NCBI GenBank assembly: GCA_937877455.1
Contig: CALFIU010000062.1
Coordinates: 1-32,109 of the forward strand
Source: an uncultured Bacteroidales bacterium
GTDB lineage: Bacteria; Bacteroidota; Bacteroidia; Bacteroidales; UBA3824
Direction of reading: 5' to 3'
Length of the DNA stretch: 32,109 bases
Shown here one piece after another: positions 16,101 to 23,585 of the stretch; the first letter of the stretch is position 1, and each line of letters opens with the position of its first letter. Both the position numbers and the translations under genes were made by a program. A model generated the notes under the pieces. That model was not told where the DNA came from, did no database searches, and saw only the letters and a program-made list of their open reading frames with translations.

Positions 16101-19024
16101 GACAAAAATATTCCGAAAGTGTTTTAACTCAAGATTGGCAACCAGACCTTGCAAAATGGAAAAGTTCTGAAAATCAGTGGTTTTTGCCTCGTTTTTTTAC
16201 AAAACGTGCTATTAGAAAAAAACTTTCTGCATTTTCTACATCGTCCAAAAGTATAGAACCAGAGCAGGATATGGTTCAAATTTTAGATTATAAAAGTCTT
16301 TGCTCAAAAAGTTTAAAATATGCCGAGTTAAACGAAATTTTTTCGCATTGTGCATCAGAAACATCAGATGATTGGGACGAAAAATTGCAAATGCTCAAAA
16401 AATTGTACTCTGTTGATGAAAATATAAGAGCCATTGCAAAAAATCCTCAAGAATTTTCTGTAATGAAATCGGCATTTGTTAAGTTGTTTGCAAACGGTTA
16501 CAAATCTTTTAAAGATTATTATGTGGATAAATTTGTAAAGTTTTCGCATACATTTGATAGTTATATGCAACTTTCAGAAAAATTGCAAAGCATTGCAGGT
16601 TTGGAACTTGATGCTGTTAAACAAGATTATAGCAATGAATCGTTTGTAGAAAAACGGTTTGCGTTGATGAAACAAATACTTGACGGGCTTGATGGGCTTA
16701 AAGATTGGATTATGTATTTAACAGTTAAGAAAAAAGCAGAAGAAAACCTAATGAGTTTTGCAACAAATTTTTTCGAGACTACCAAAATTACACCTCTAAA
16801 TTGGCCGTTTATTTTCAAGAAAAGTTACTGTCGAGCATTTTTAGATTCGGTTTTTGCAACAGATGAGAATCTTAATCTATTTAAAGGAGAAATATTTAAC
16901 GAAAAAATACTTAAATACAGAGAGTTAAATAGCCGTTATACGCAGTTGGCAAAAGCCGAACTTGTTGCTTTGTTGTCGTCGCGCATGCCAGATTTTAATA
17001 TAGAAGCCTCACAAAATTCCGAAGCAGGAATACTGTTGAGAAACATAAGAAACAATGGTAGAGGAACTTCTATTCGCAATATTTTTGATCAAATTCCAAA
17101 TTTGTTGGCTCGTCTTTGTCCGTGTATGCTTATGAGTCCGATGTCGGTATCTCAATTTCTTGACCTCGAAAAACAACAAAAATTTGATATTACTATTTTT
17201 GACGAGGCATCTCAAATGCCAACAAGTGAGGCAGTTGGTGCTATTGCTCGCAGCAAAAATGTTGTTATTACAGGCGACCCAAAGCAAATGCCGCCAACCA
17301 GTTTTTTTGCTGCAAGTCAAACCGACGAAGATAATGTAGAAATCGAAGATTTGGAAAGTATTCTTGACGATGCGCTTGCTTTGTCAATAAAGTCTAAACA
17401 TTTGCTTTGGCATTATCGTAGCAAGCATGAGAGCCTTATAGCTTTCAGTAATTCAGAGTATTACGACAACAAACTATTAACTTTTCCTTCTCCTGACAAT
17501 CGCATTAGTAAGGTTTCGTTTGTAAAGGTTAATGGATTTTACGACAAGGGAAAAACACGCCGTAATCAAGCGGAAGCCAAGGCGGTGATTGACGAAATAC
17601 GTCGTCGTTTAAGCGATAGTCAGCTTTGTAAGCAGAGTATTGGAGTGGTAACCTTCAACATTGTGCAACAACAACTTATCGACGATATGCTCAACGATTT
17701 GTTTGCAACATATCCAGATATGGAAAAAATAGCAATGTCGGGCAATGAACCTATTTTTGTTAAAAACCTTGAAAACGTACAGGGCGATGAACGCGACGTT
17801 ATTTTGTTTTCGGTTGGTTATGGACCAGATGCGTCAGGACGAGTTAGTATGAATTTTGGTCCGTTAAACCAAAAAGGTGGTGAACGCAGGCTTAATGTGG
17901 CGGTATCGAGAGCTCGTTATGAAATGATGGTTTTTTCTTCGTTGACTGCCGACATGATAGATCTCAACCGCACCATGTCCAAGGGTGTTGAAGGGCTTAA
18001 AAAGTTTTTGGCTTTTGCTCAACGTGGCGTATCTGCAATTAAAAATGCTACTATTGATAAAAACGAAAAAAATGTTGTAGCTGAGCAGATTGCCGAAAAA
18101 CTTAGGTTACATGGCTACAATGCCGATACTTGCGTTGGTTGTTCGGGATTTAGAATTGATGTTGCCGTTTGCGACCCCAACGACCCAGAACGCTATATTC
18201 TTGCTATCGTTTGCGACAACGACAACCCGTCGAAATCGAAAACTGTTCGCGACAGAGAAATTATTCAACCAGATATTTTAAATGCTCTTGGTTGGAATAC
18301 ATTAAAAGTTTGGTCGGTGGATTGGTTTAACGATAGCAACAAAGTTATATCCAATATTTTGGATAAAATATCAACCGTTAATCAACAACCTACACAAAAT
18401 ACACAAAGTGTTGATGTACAAGAAGATATAAAACTTGAAGAAAGCAATAGTAGTTTGTTGCAACAATCCAATTATGTTTGTCAACCTGTTGAATATCAGA
18501 GTGCTGAGTTGAAAGAAGTTTCGTCTGATATTGAGTATGTGCAAGGTTTGTATCTTGATTATTTGGATAGTCAACTTTCAACTTTGCTAAACATAGAAGC
18601 TCCAATAACCATGGATTATGCTATAAAACGTATTGCAACAGCATGGCGACTTAGTAGAATAACACCGCATTTTGCAAATGAAATAAAAAATATTGTTTTA
18701 AAACGTTGTGTGCCAACCACTTCTTTTAACGATAAAACAACGCTTTGGAGTGATAGTGTTACCCCTGCTAACTATACAAGTTTTCGCATTAACAGCAATC
18801 GTGAAGCTTTGCAAATTCCATGTTTAGAAATGGCAAATGCTATCAAATACTTAGTAGCCAATCAAATAGCTGTACCAATGGACGAACTTAAACGTTCAGT
18901 AAGTAAAATAATGGGATTTTCGCGTTGGACATCATCGTTAGACATTATCACCACTGATGCAATTAATTATTTGATGCATAACAACGAGATTGTAGAAAAA
19001 GATGATAAGATTATATTAGCATAA
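13199..19024 (+). CDS. Giant SF1 helicase with transglutaminase-like, DUF4011, Vsr/MTES_1575-like nuclease and DUF3320 regions (candidate anti-phage helicase)
   Basis: A 1941-residue protein. The ATG at 13199 is preferred to a TTG at 13145. Regions in order: an N-terminal beta-rich part; a transglutaminase-like segment with Cys226 (GNCLDLTLLFAACLE) and His252 (SGHAFVGLHL); DUF4011 (~380-560, WERKLLDLSLRNSLLNLRF); Walker A GPPGTGKS (694-701); a long coiled helical insertion (~760-1250); Walker B DE 1335-1336 (FDEASQMPTSEA); GDPKQMPPTSFF; ENVQGDERDVI; and NVAVSRAR. A nuclease-like domain (~1625-1710) has D1654 (SGFRIDVAV) but AIVCDND where relatives have IECDG. DUF3320 ends the protein (~1800-1930). 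As far as I recall, this architecture corresponds to single-gene defence helicases of the DUF4011-helicase-Vsr type (called Hhe). It would act on DNA in the cytoplasm. The gene stands alone with its own terminator. The defence role is inferred from family, not from neighbours. Confidence 0.88.
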   Translation: MSISSEKDNNLFDIDFQYINIATLAMQQYGLDVAKSLTIANITEKDFTDLTVELCSDMDFVSAFKFTLALIRANESVDISPNLKISAAYLLQLSERIEANLILKICSSDGQIVFENHYPISVFPADFWTGIDFYPELTAAYVTPNIQGIKSITARAAHILQEWTQDGSFDGYMSRNVNRVRKMAAAIYESIKELGLVYSLSPKSFETAGQRVRLVDELLSNKIGNCLDLTLLFAACLENANLNPLVIIVSGHAFVGLHLCPETFVNCASDDSTEITKRIATGMASVCVFETTMVTNSSTADFDTACHSAETTLAKTDSFKMVIDIERCRYSDVKPLPLKTLQEGGYVIEQSEPVLKQEHDKPQEISIYDIPTLTPNDEQITKQNIWERKLLDLSLRNSLLNLRFTRKTLLLMSNGINKIEDILSDGKDFRILPRPSEMHGNDDDFINTNVTIPANTPLASFIFHEIESKRLHSFLSETANAAALKFIYRNSKTSLEENGANTLYLALGLLRWYETERSETPRYAPILLLPIEIVRRSATTGYVIRSRDEDVIANITLSEMLRQNYGLNLGLPDPLPLDESGVDVTKILAVVRHAVMTMPRWDVEEKAVIGNFSFNKFVMWNDIHNNHESLKANKIVSSLIEGQLQFNQVADNITAQELDKTESPSQLILPVSADSSQLEAIHTAISGQSFILFGPPGTGKSQTITNIIANALYKGQRVLFVAQKAAALNVVTERLDKLGLSPFCLNVFSNKTSKSYVLEQLKAAVEQTKYKEPEEFAVKAEKLFELRGQLGSMMQSLHKKYPNGISVYDAISTYVSMDANISEDVFFPLGMVSGISQQLADTWFEIVDEITSVCKFCGNPINNKLNSLYIKEYRQDLRLEIEQNIKQSLDMLPNFQLQAAEVATLLGAKNVNSLDDLKLLKNLANEVGGIKNMSQKVAAFVDQNDKKEQYFNALTDGKHSAYTRAALRQKYSESVLTQDWQPDLAKWKSSENQWFLPRFFTKRAIRKKLSAFSTSSKSIEPEQDMVQILDYKSLCSKSLKYAELNEIFSHCASETSDDWDEKLQMLKKLYSVDENIRAIAKNPQEFSVMKSAFVKLFANGYKSFKDYYVDKFVKFSHTFDSYMQLSEKLQSIAGLELDAVKQDYSNESFVEKRFALMKQILDGLDGLKDWIMYLTVKKKAEENLMSFATNFFETTKITPLNWPFIFKKSYCRAFLDSVFATDENLNLFKGEIFNEKILKYRELNSRYTQLAKAELVALLSSRMPDFNIEASQNSEAGILLRNIRNNGRGTSIRNIFDQIPNLLARLCPCMLMSPMSVSQFLDLEKQQKFDITIFDEASQMPTSEAVGAIARSKNVVITGDPKQMPPTSFFAASQTDEDNVEIEDLESILDDALALSIKSKHLLWHYRSKHESLIAFSNSEYYDNKLLTFPSPDNRISKVSFVKVNGFYDKGKTRRNQAEAKAVIDEIRRRLSDSQLCKQSIGVVTFNIVQQQLIDDMLNDLFATYPDMEKIAMSGNEPIFVKNLENVQGDERDVILFSVGYGPDASGRVSMNFGPLNQKGGERRLNVAVSRARYEMMVFSSLTADMIDLNRTMSKGVEGLKKFLAFAQRGVSAIKNATIDKNEKNVVAEQIAEKLRLHGYNADTCVGCSGFRIDVAVCDPNDPERYILAIVCDNDNPSKSKTVRDREIIQPDILNALGWNTLKVWSVDWFNDSNKVISNILDKISTVNQQPTQNTQSVDVQEDIKLEESNSSLLQQSNYVCQPVEYQSAELKEVSSDIEYVQGLYLDYLDSQLSTLLNIEAPITMDYAIKRIATAWRLSRITPHFANEIKNIVLKRCVPTTSFNDKTTLWSDSVTPANYTSFRINSNREALQIPCLEMANAIKYLVANQIAVPMDELKRSVSKIMGFSRWTSSLDIITTDAINYLMHNNEIVEKDDKIILA

Positions 19025-19027
19025 ACT

Positions 19028-19065
19028 AATAGCCCAACTAAAAACTTTTAAATAGTTGGGCTATT
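19028..19065. terminator. Hairpin between helicase and thioesterase genes
   Basis: A perfect 13-bp inverted repeat, AATAGCCCAACTA (19028-19040) with its complement at 19053-19065, and a 12-nt loop. It starts four bases after the helicase stop and lies between convergent genes. The T-tract is weak on both strands, so it may work as a modest terminator or an RNA-stabilising stem. Confidence 0.65.
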
Positions 19066-19097
19066 GTTAATTAGATTAAAATTTAAGAAAAAATCTT

Positions 19098-19550
19098 TTA
19101 TTTTTGTTGTTCATCTTCGCCAGTGCTGATAAATTTTAAAATACCTTCGGGTAAGACATTTATTTTTACAGGTCGTCCTTTCATAGTAACAGCGCAGGTG
19201 ATTATTCCTTTAAGGCAAAGTTTTTCGCTGCCATCCGATAGTTTTACAAAAACGTCTTCAATAAATTTAAATTTAACATAGTTTTCGCGTTGCAACGCCA
19301 ATCTACACACAAAAACATCTCCACTACGCAATGGGTATTTATATTCAAGTTCGGATTTTATCACCACAGGGTCAATTCCATTTTGGTGCATTGTAGCAAA
19401 ATCTCCGTTTAGGCTGTGAAGAAATTCGTGGCGAGTATGTTCAAGATAGTTTTGGTAAACAGCATTGTTAACTATTCCTTGGATGTCGCATTCGTAGTCG
19501 CGCACTTTAAAATCAAGTTCAAAAATATACTTGTAAATTTCTGGTTTCAT
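19098..19550 (-). CDS. 4HBT hot-dog acyl-CoA thioesterase (YbgC/FadM type)
   Basis: A 150-residue single hot-dog domain protein. The N-terminal signature VRDYECDIQGIVNNAVYQNYLEHTR is that of YbgC/FadM-like thioesterases, with D22 at the catalytic Asp position and the following NNAVY-YLE helix. The family hydrolyses acyl-CoA thioesters in the cytoplasm. Chain-length preference cannot be read here. It is monocistronic, convergent with the helicase and divergent from the secreted GldM-C-like gene, with a 130-nt gap that contains no clear consensus promoter. Confidence 0.85.
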   Translation of the reverse strand: MKPEIYKYIFELDFKVRDYECDIQGIVNNAVYQNYLEHTRHEFLHSLNGDFATMHQNGIDPVVIKSELEYKYPLRSGDVFVCRLALQRENYVKFKFIEDVFVKLSDGSEKLCLKGIITCAVTMKGRPVKINVLPEGILKFISTGEDEQQK

Positions 19551-19680
19551 TTTGTTTGTTTTTTACAAAATTACACAAAATTGAAACATAAATGTTCTTT
19601 TTTACCCCTTTTTTACTCAATTTTTTTTCTTTTTTTAACAAATTTTAGATATACTTGCAATAATCAAAATCGGCTTTTTT

Positions 19681-20646
19681 ATGAAACAAATTACAAAACT
19701 AATCTTTTTGTTTGCATTTTTTCCAATTGTGTGTAAGGCGCAGATAACTTTGGGAAATTTTGGTAATGGTGATTATGTACTTAGTTCTGATATTGCCAAT
19801 ATTCAACGGTTGGAAAACATTCCACAAAATATGTTTGTAAAATCGTTTACATTGAGTATCATTGACGATGGTTTTACAGAGCAACAGACTTCTCAAAGTG
19901 CATTTTTAACCACTGCACAGAAAAATTTAATTTGTAAAGCATCAGCCGGTAGTAGGATTTATATATCTGATATAAAACTTTGTAATACCAAGCATAAAAC
20001 GCAGAAAATAAGTAGTTATACAGAAAATTTTTATGTAATAAAAGATGATGTTGTATTAGACACATGGCGCGATAATTTGCTTATTTCGCAACATACAACG
20101 CAGTATTTGTTGCAACATCCTGCTATTTATGTTTATCCAAGCATATCGTCGTACGATACTTCGTCTATTAAAATTGTTGGTTTTAAAATTAATTCAATAC
20201 AACCGAGTGGTTTTTTTAAATTTGAAAAGAAATCTGGTGTTTTTGACCAAGAAATTATTCATTTTGTAAAAAATGCTTGTTATGATTTTTATATAACAGA
20301 CATATTAGCAATAAGACAAAATAGAGCAACAGATACTTTTTTATTTCCTGAAATTAAAATTACAGCAAATAATCCACCTATGATGTATAGGTCAAAGTAT
20401 TCTTTTACTTTTAAACATGGCATAGATTATTTTTATCAAGAGTTTGGAAATCAAGTAGATTCGTTTTATGTAGAGTTGCAAAAAGATAATTGCGACAGCG
20501 TTTTATTTGCTTGGCATTTTTATGGAAATTTATTTAGTAAAGATTTTGTAAAAATGTTGCGTATGTGTAATGACGACATAATTTTAAATTTTATAGTTTT
20601 TTGTTGTACCGAGCAACGTAAGTTTTCCATTAAGTTGATACCGTGA
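19681..20646 (+). CDS. Secreted protein with apparent tandem GldM-C-like repeats
   Basis: A 321-residue protein with a signal peptide (residues 1-20, VCKAQ) and no other membrane segment. It seems to hold three diverged copies of the small beta domain found at the C terminus of GldM/PorM, the periplasmic shaft of the type IX secretion and gliding motor. Copy 1 (~50-115) contains VKSFTLSIIDDG and FLTTAQKNLICKASAGSRIYISDIKL. Copy 2 (~160-225) contains SIKIVGFKINSIQPSG and VFDQEIIHFVKNACYDFYITDI. Copy 3 (~255-320) contains VDSFYVELQKDNC and LFSKDFVKMLRMCNDDIILNFIVF. The pattern in each is a hydrophobic strand, a Gly or Asn turn, a Phe-led helix and a final strand pair. No GldK/L/N genes are nearby. 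The function is unknown, and an envelope or T9SS-associated role is inference. A methyltransferase gene follows after 69 nt. Confidence 0.62.
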   Translation: MKQITKLIFLFAFFPIVCKAQITLGNFGNGDYVLSSDIANIQRLENIPQNMFVKSFTLSIIDDGFTEQQTSQSAFLTTAQKNLICKASAGSRIYISDIKLCNTKHKTQKISSYTENFYVIKDDVVLDTWRDNLLISQHTTQYLLQHPAIYVYPSISSYDTSSIKIVGFKINSIQPSGFFKFEKKSGVFDQEIIHFVKNACYDFYITDILAIRQNRATDTFLFPEIKITANNPPMMYRSKYSFTFKHGIDYFYQEFGNQVDSFYVELQKDNCDSVLFAWHFYGNLFSKDFVKMLRMCNDDIILNFIVFCCTEQRKFSIKLIP

Positions 20647-20715
20647 AAAATTATAAAAAAAATTTTGAATTTGATTTATATTTTCTTTATTTTGCCAAAA
20701 GTAGATTAAAATTAT

Positions 20716-21492
20716 ATGACAAATCAAATGATTAAAAATCAATATCTTAGCGATGAAAAATTATCGCAGTGGTATTTATTGTCAGACACCGAAAGTTCGG
20801 TAATGGCAGATTTTTATATAAAAGAGTTATCAAATTTTTCGTCTCCTATGCTCGAAGTTAATTGTGGCAATGGAGTTATTTTGAGAGAGTTACTTAAAAG
20901 GGATATTGTTTGCGATGGTGTGGAAGGTTCGGCAGATCAGATTAAAATTTGTAAAGAAAATCTTGAATCTCAGGGTCTAACGGCATTGCTTTATAATGAT
21001 GATTTTTCTGATTTTATTCCGCAACAAAAATATAATACAATTTTTATTCCGCGAGGAACATTTTCTATGATAACCGATTACAAGCATGCTCAGCGTTGCT
21101 TGTGTAATTTTTTTTCAGCATTGGAAAATGGAGGTAGTTTGCTGATTGAAACATTTGTTCCATGGAAAGGCATTTCTTCGTCTTTAGACAAAAATTGGAA
21201 AATAGGTAAAACTGTTTTTAATGCAGATACAAACCAAACTTTTGTTTATTCACATTGCGATAGTTTTGATTTTGATGAACAAGTGTGTACGTCGTTGGCA
21301 AAATATGAACTTTTTGATGAAGGAAGGTTAGTTGAATCAAGGCTTGACACTATTTTAAGCCGTTGGTATGGTTGCAATGAGATGAAATTGATGCTTAAAA
21401 ATGCAGGTTTTGACAAAATTGATAATAAACAAATTTTTGTTAAAAATTCGTTGGAATATTCAACGCTTTTTGTAGCTACAAAAATTAGTTAA
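20716..21492 (+). CDS. Class I SAM-dependent methyltransferase
   Basis: A 258-residue cytoplasmic protein with a Rossmann-type methyltransferase core. Motif I is MLEVNCGNGVILREL (~residues 45-59). Acidic motif II is in DGVEGS (~73-78), and motif IV is near YNTIFIPRGTFSMI (~110-123). The C-terminal half (RWYGCNEMKLMLKNAGFDKI) has the LxxAGF pattern typical of small-molecule methyltransferases. The acceptor is not identifiable. It follows the GldM-C-like gene by 69 nt on the same strand and ends 11 nt before the convergent small secreted protein, with no obvious hairpin between them. Confidence 0.8.
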   Translation: MTNQMIKNQYLSDEKLSQWYLLSDTESSVMADFYIKELSNFSSPMLEVNCGNGVILRELLKRDIVCDGVEGSADQIKICKENLESQGLTALLYNDDFSDFIPQQKYNTIFIPRGTFSMITDYKHAQRCLCNFFSALENGGSLLIETFVPWKGISSSLDKNWKIGKTVFNADTNQTFVYSHCDSFDFDEQVCTSLAKYELFDEGRLVESRLDTILSRWYGCNEMKLMLKNAGFDKIDNKQIFVKNSLEYSTLFVATKIS

Positions 21493-21503
21493 AATATCGT
21501 TTT

Positions 21504-21971
21504 TTATTGTTTATTCTCTCTGGTAACGTATATGTAGAATATATTTCTCATACTTATTTGTTCGCCATTGTATTGTTTTACGGTGTAGATGAGAGGTTGG
21601 TTTGTTTTATCTTTAACTTCAAATACAAAATTTTCGTGTGTTTCGTCGGCTAATATTTCTTTTCCCCATATTGATAGCAAATCTAAACATGCGTCATAAA
21701 CTTGCCTGTCTTTGGATACTGTACAAAAACATACACATTCTCTTGTTTCGGGGTCAATTTCGTAGTAATAATAAGGATAATTACTTGATTTTCGACAAGT
21801 TATTGTAACAGTTTTTCCTTCATCAATCGTATCAACTTTAACATAAAACTCAGGGTCGAGGTTAAATTTTTCAAAAATGTCGTTATATGTTTTGCCGAGC
21901 ATGTTGTAGTCTTGACTGCAAACAGAGCCAGCCGATAAACAAAATAATGCTATAATTAAAAACTTTTTCAT
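21504..21971 (-). CDS. Small secreted hypothetical protein
   Basis: A 155-residue protein with a clear signal peptide (residues 1-19, GSVCSQ). The Cys18 context is not a standard lipobox. The mature part starts DYNMLGKTYNDIFEKF and is rich in Tyr, Cys and charged residues (SSNYPYYYYEIDPETRECVCFC), suggesting a small beta-rich periplasmic domain. I recognise no family. It lies 39 nt downstream of the second methyltransferase gene on the same strand and may share its transcript. Confidence 0.7.
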   Translation of the reverse strand: MKKFLIIALFCLSAGSVCSQDYNMLGKTYNDIFEKFNLDPEFYVKVDTIDEGKTVTITCRKSSNYPYYYYEIDPETRECVCFCTVSKDRQVYDACLDLLSIWGKEILADETHENFVFEVKDKTNQPLIYTVKQYNGEQISMRNIFYIYVTRENKQ

Positions 21972-22010
21972 AATTATTGGTAACTCCGCTTTAAATTTTC
22001 AATATTTTAA

Positions 22011-22784
22011 TCAATACCTTGTGCAATAATTTTTTTTCGTTAGAGCCTTGTTGAAAAATATAATTCCCATACGTGCTGTTTCTACCGATACCACCACTTG
22101 CGAAGTGTTTTGAATTTTTCGCCATGCTTTTGTCATGCCTTTCGACCAATTGATGTCGTCAAAAATAACAACAAGATTATCATTAGCATACTTGCAAATT
22201 GTTGAAAAATAACTAATTGTATCGTCATACGTATGGTTTCCATCAACAAAAATCAAACTTGTATTAGTATTTTGTTTTAGTATAGGTTCTAATACATCGT
22301 TAAAATTTGCATTTATGGTTTCGATGTTTTGTTTGTTAAATTTTATAAAATTTTGTTTTGCAATTTTTAAAGTTTCGGAGCAACCTTCTACGGTTATAAT
22401 TTTTGCAGACTCGCATTCAGATGCCAAATAAATTGTTCCGATGCCCAGCGATGTACCAAGTTCAACTATTGTGCTTGGTTGTAAGAATGCTGAAATACGT
22501 TGTAATAGTCTTCCGTAACGTCCGCATGATGAAGATTTTTTTGCAATGTCTGACACTTTTTTTTCTGTAATTTTGCCTGTTCCTTTAGCACCAATTGATA
22601 AAGATTGTATTTTTTGCTTAGATTTTTTCAAAGCATTATTGGCGTTTTCTGCGGCAGAGTAATCAAACTGTTTTTTTGAAAAAATAGCTTTTTCAAAAAA
22701 ATTATAAATATTTGGCGAGTGAACACGGTGTCCTTTATAATATCCCGCGCAAAAAAAATGCTTTATTGCAAATAAAAAATTCAA
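22011..22784 (-). CDS. Class I SAM-dependent methyltransferase (TTG start)
   Basis: A 257-residue protein of a Bacteroidota methyltransferase family recognised by GHRVHSP near its N terminus. Motif I is STIVELGTSLGIGTIYLA, motif II is IITVEGC, and SLIFVDGNHTYDDTISYF resembles the acidic loop of O-methyltransferases. The substrate is unknown. The open frame extends upstream to a GTG at 22856, but a near-perfect promoter (-33 at 22834-22836, -7 TACCTTTG at 22807-22814) lies inside that extension. Transcripts from it would start after the GTG. The first in-frame start codon after the promoter is TTG at 22784, which puts the HSP motif where the family usually has it. There is no ATG in this region. 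Confidence 0.78.
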   Translation of the reverse strand: MNFLFAIKHFFCAGYYKGHRVHSPNIYNFFEKAIFSKKQFDYSAAENANNALKKSKQKIQSLSIGAKGTGKITEKKVSDIAKKSSSCGRYGRLLQRISAFLQPSTIVELGTSLGIGTIYLASECESAKIITVEGCSETLKIAKQNFIKFNKQNIETINANFNDVLEPILKQNTNTSLIFVDGNHTYDDTISYFSTICKYANDNLVVIFDDINWSKGMTKAWRKIQNTSQVVVSVETARMGIIFFNKALTKKNYCTRY

Positions 22785-22803
22785 AATAATTGTTTTGTTT
22801 TGG

Positions 22804-22836
22804 TTGCAAAGGTATAAAAAACATTTATTTTTGCAA
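22804..22836. promoter_or_regulatory. Interlocked divergent promoters
   Basis: Plus strand: TTG at 22804-22806, 19-bp spacer, TATTTTTG at 22826-22833, driving the HAD gene. Minus strand: TTG (complement of 22834-22836), 19-bp spacer, TACCTTTG (complement of 22807-22814), driving the methyltransferase gene. Each -33 element abuts the other promoter's -7 element, so the two cannot be occupied at once. Both match TTG-N19-TAnnTTTG perfectly. Confidence 0.8.
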
Positions 22837-22880
22837 TAATGATTATTTTTTTTCACTTATTATTTTTTTCTGCAACTAAA

Positions 22881-23522
22881 ATGGTTTATAAAAATTTTAT
22901 TTGGGATTGGAATGGTACAATAATTAATGATATAGATTTGAGTGTAAGCATTTTAAATAAATTTTTAACACAGCGAGGTTTAAAAAATGTTTCACTTTTG
23001 GAATATCGCGAAATTTTTGATTTTCCTGTAAAAGATTATTATCAAGCTGTTGGTTTTAATTTTGATAAAGAAGATTTTTCTGTTATTGGTCAACAATATA
23101 TTGAAACTTACAATAGTAGGATTTGTGAAACTACGATTTTTTCTGATGTTGTTGAAACTCTTGATTTTATAAACAAAAATGGCGGAAAAAACTATATTGT
23201 TTCTGCACGCAAAAATTCTGAATTGGTTAAAGATTTAGAAATTTTTAACTTAAAAAAATATTTTGTTGAAGTTTGTGGTATAACGGATAATCTTGGTGGT
23301 GGCAAAGAATTTTTGGCCGAAGAATTTAAAAAACGTCATTCTTTGTCGGCTCAAGATACGGTTTTTGTTGGTGATACCACACACGATTTTAAAATATCGC
23401 AAATAATTGGATGTTCGTGTGTACTTGTTTGTAGAGGTCATCAAAGTCGTAAAAGATTAGAATCAAAAACCAAAAATGTTATTGACAACTTTTCACAATT
23501 TCTTGATGCTATAAAAAATTAA
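22881..23522 (+). CDS. HAD-superfamily hydrolase (phosphoglycolate-phosphatase-like)
   Basis: A 213-residue cytoplasmic HAD phosphatase. Motif I is FIWDWNGTII, where the usual second Asp is Asn as in a known HAD subgroup with WDWNGT. Motif II is the Ser in YIVSARKN, motif III is likely the Lys in GGGKEFLAEEF, and motif IV is VGDTTHDFKIS. A helical cap fills residues ~15-95. Substrate class is probably a small phospho-metabolite. The ATG at 22881 is chosen because the conserved domain begins there and because the promoter -7 box ends at 22833, which leaves an alternative ATG at 22839 at or before the expected transcription start. DUF389 follows after 63 nt. Confidence 0.85.
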   Translation: MVYKNFIWDWNGTIINDIDLSVSILNKFLTQRGLKNVSLLEYREIFDFPVKDYYQAVGFNFDKEDFSVIGQQYIETYNSRICETTIFSDVVETLDFINKNGGKNYIVSARKNSELVKDLEIFNLKKYFVEVCGITDNLGGGKEFLAEEFKKRHSLSAQDTVFVGDTTHDFKISQIIGCSCVLVCRGHQSRKRLESKTKNVIDNFSQFLDAIKN

Positions 23523-23585
23523 ATTTTTTTGTTTTTTTGCCTAAATTTTGTATGTTTATTAATATAATCCACATAAATAAAAAAA

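Noticed and set aside
16000..16900. Possible separate gene in the long low-similarity part of the helicase
   Set aside because: The frame is unbroken and flanked by Walker A and Walker B of the same helicase. Long helical insertions here are normal in this family.
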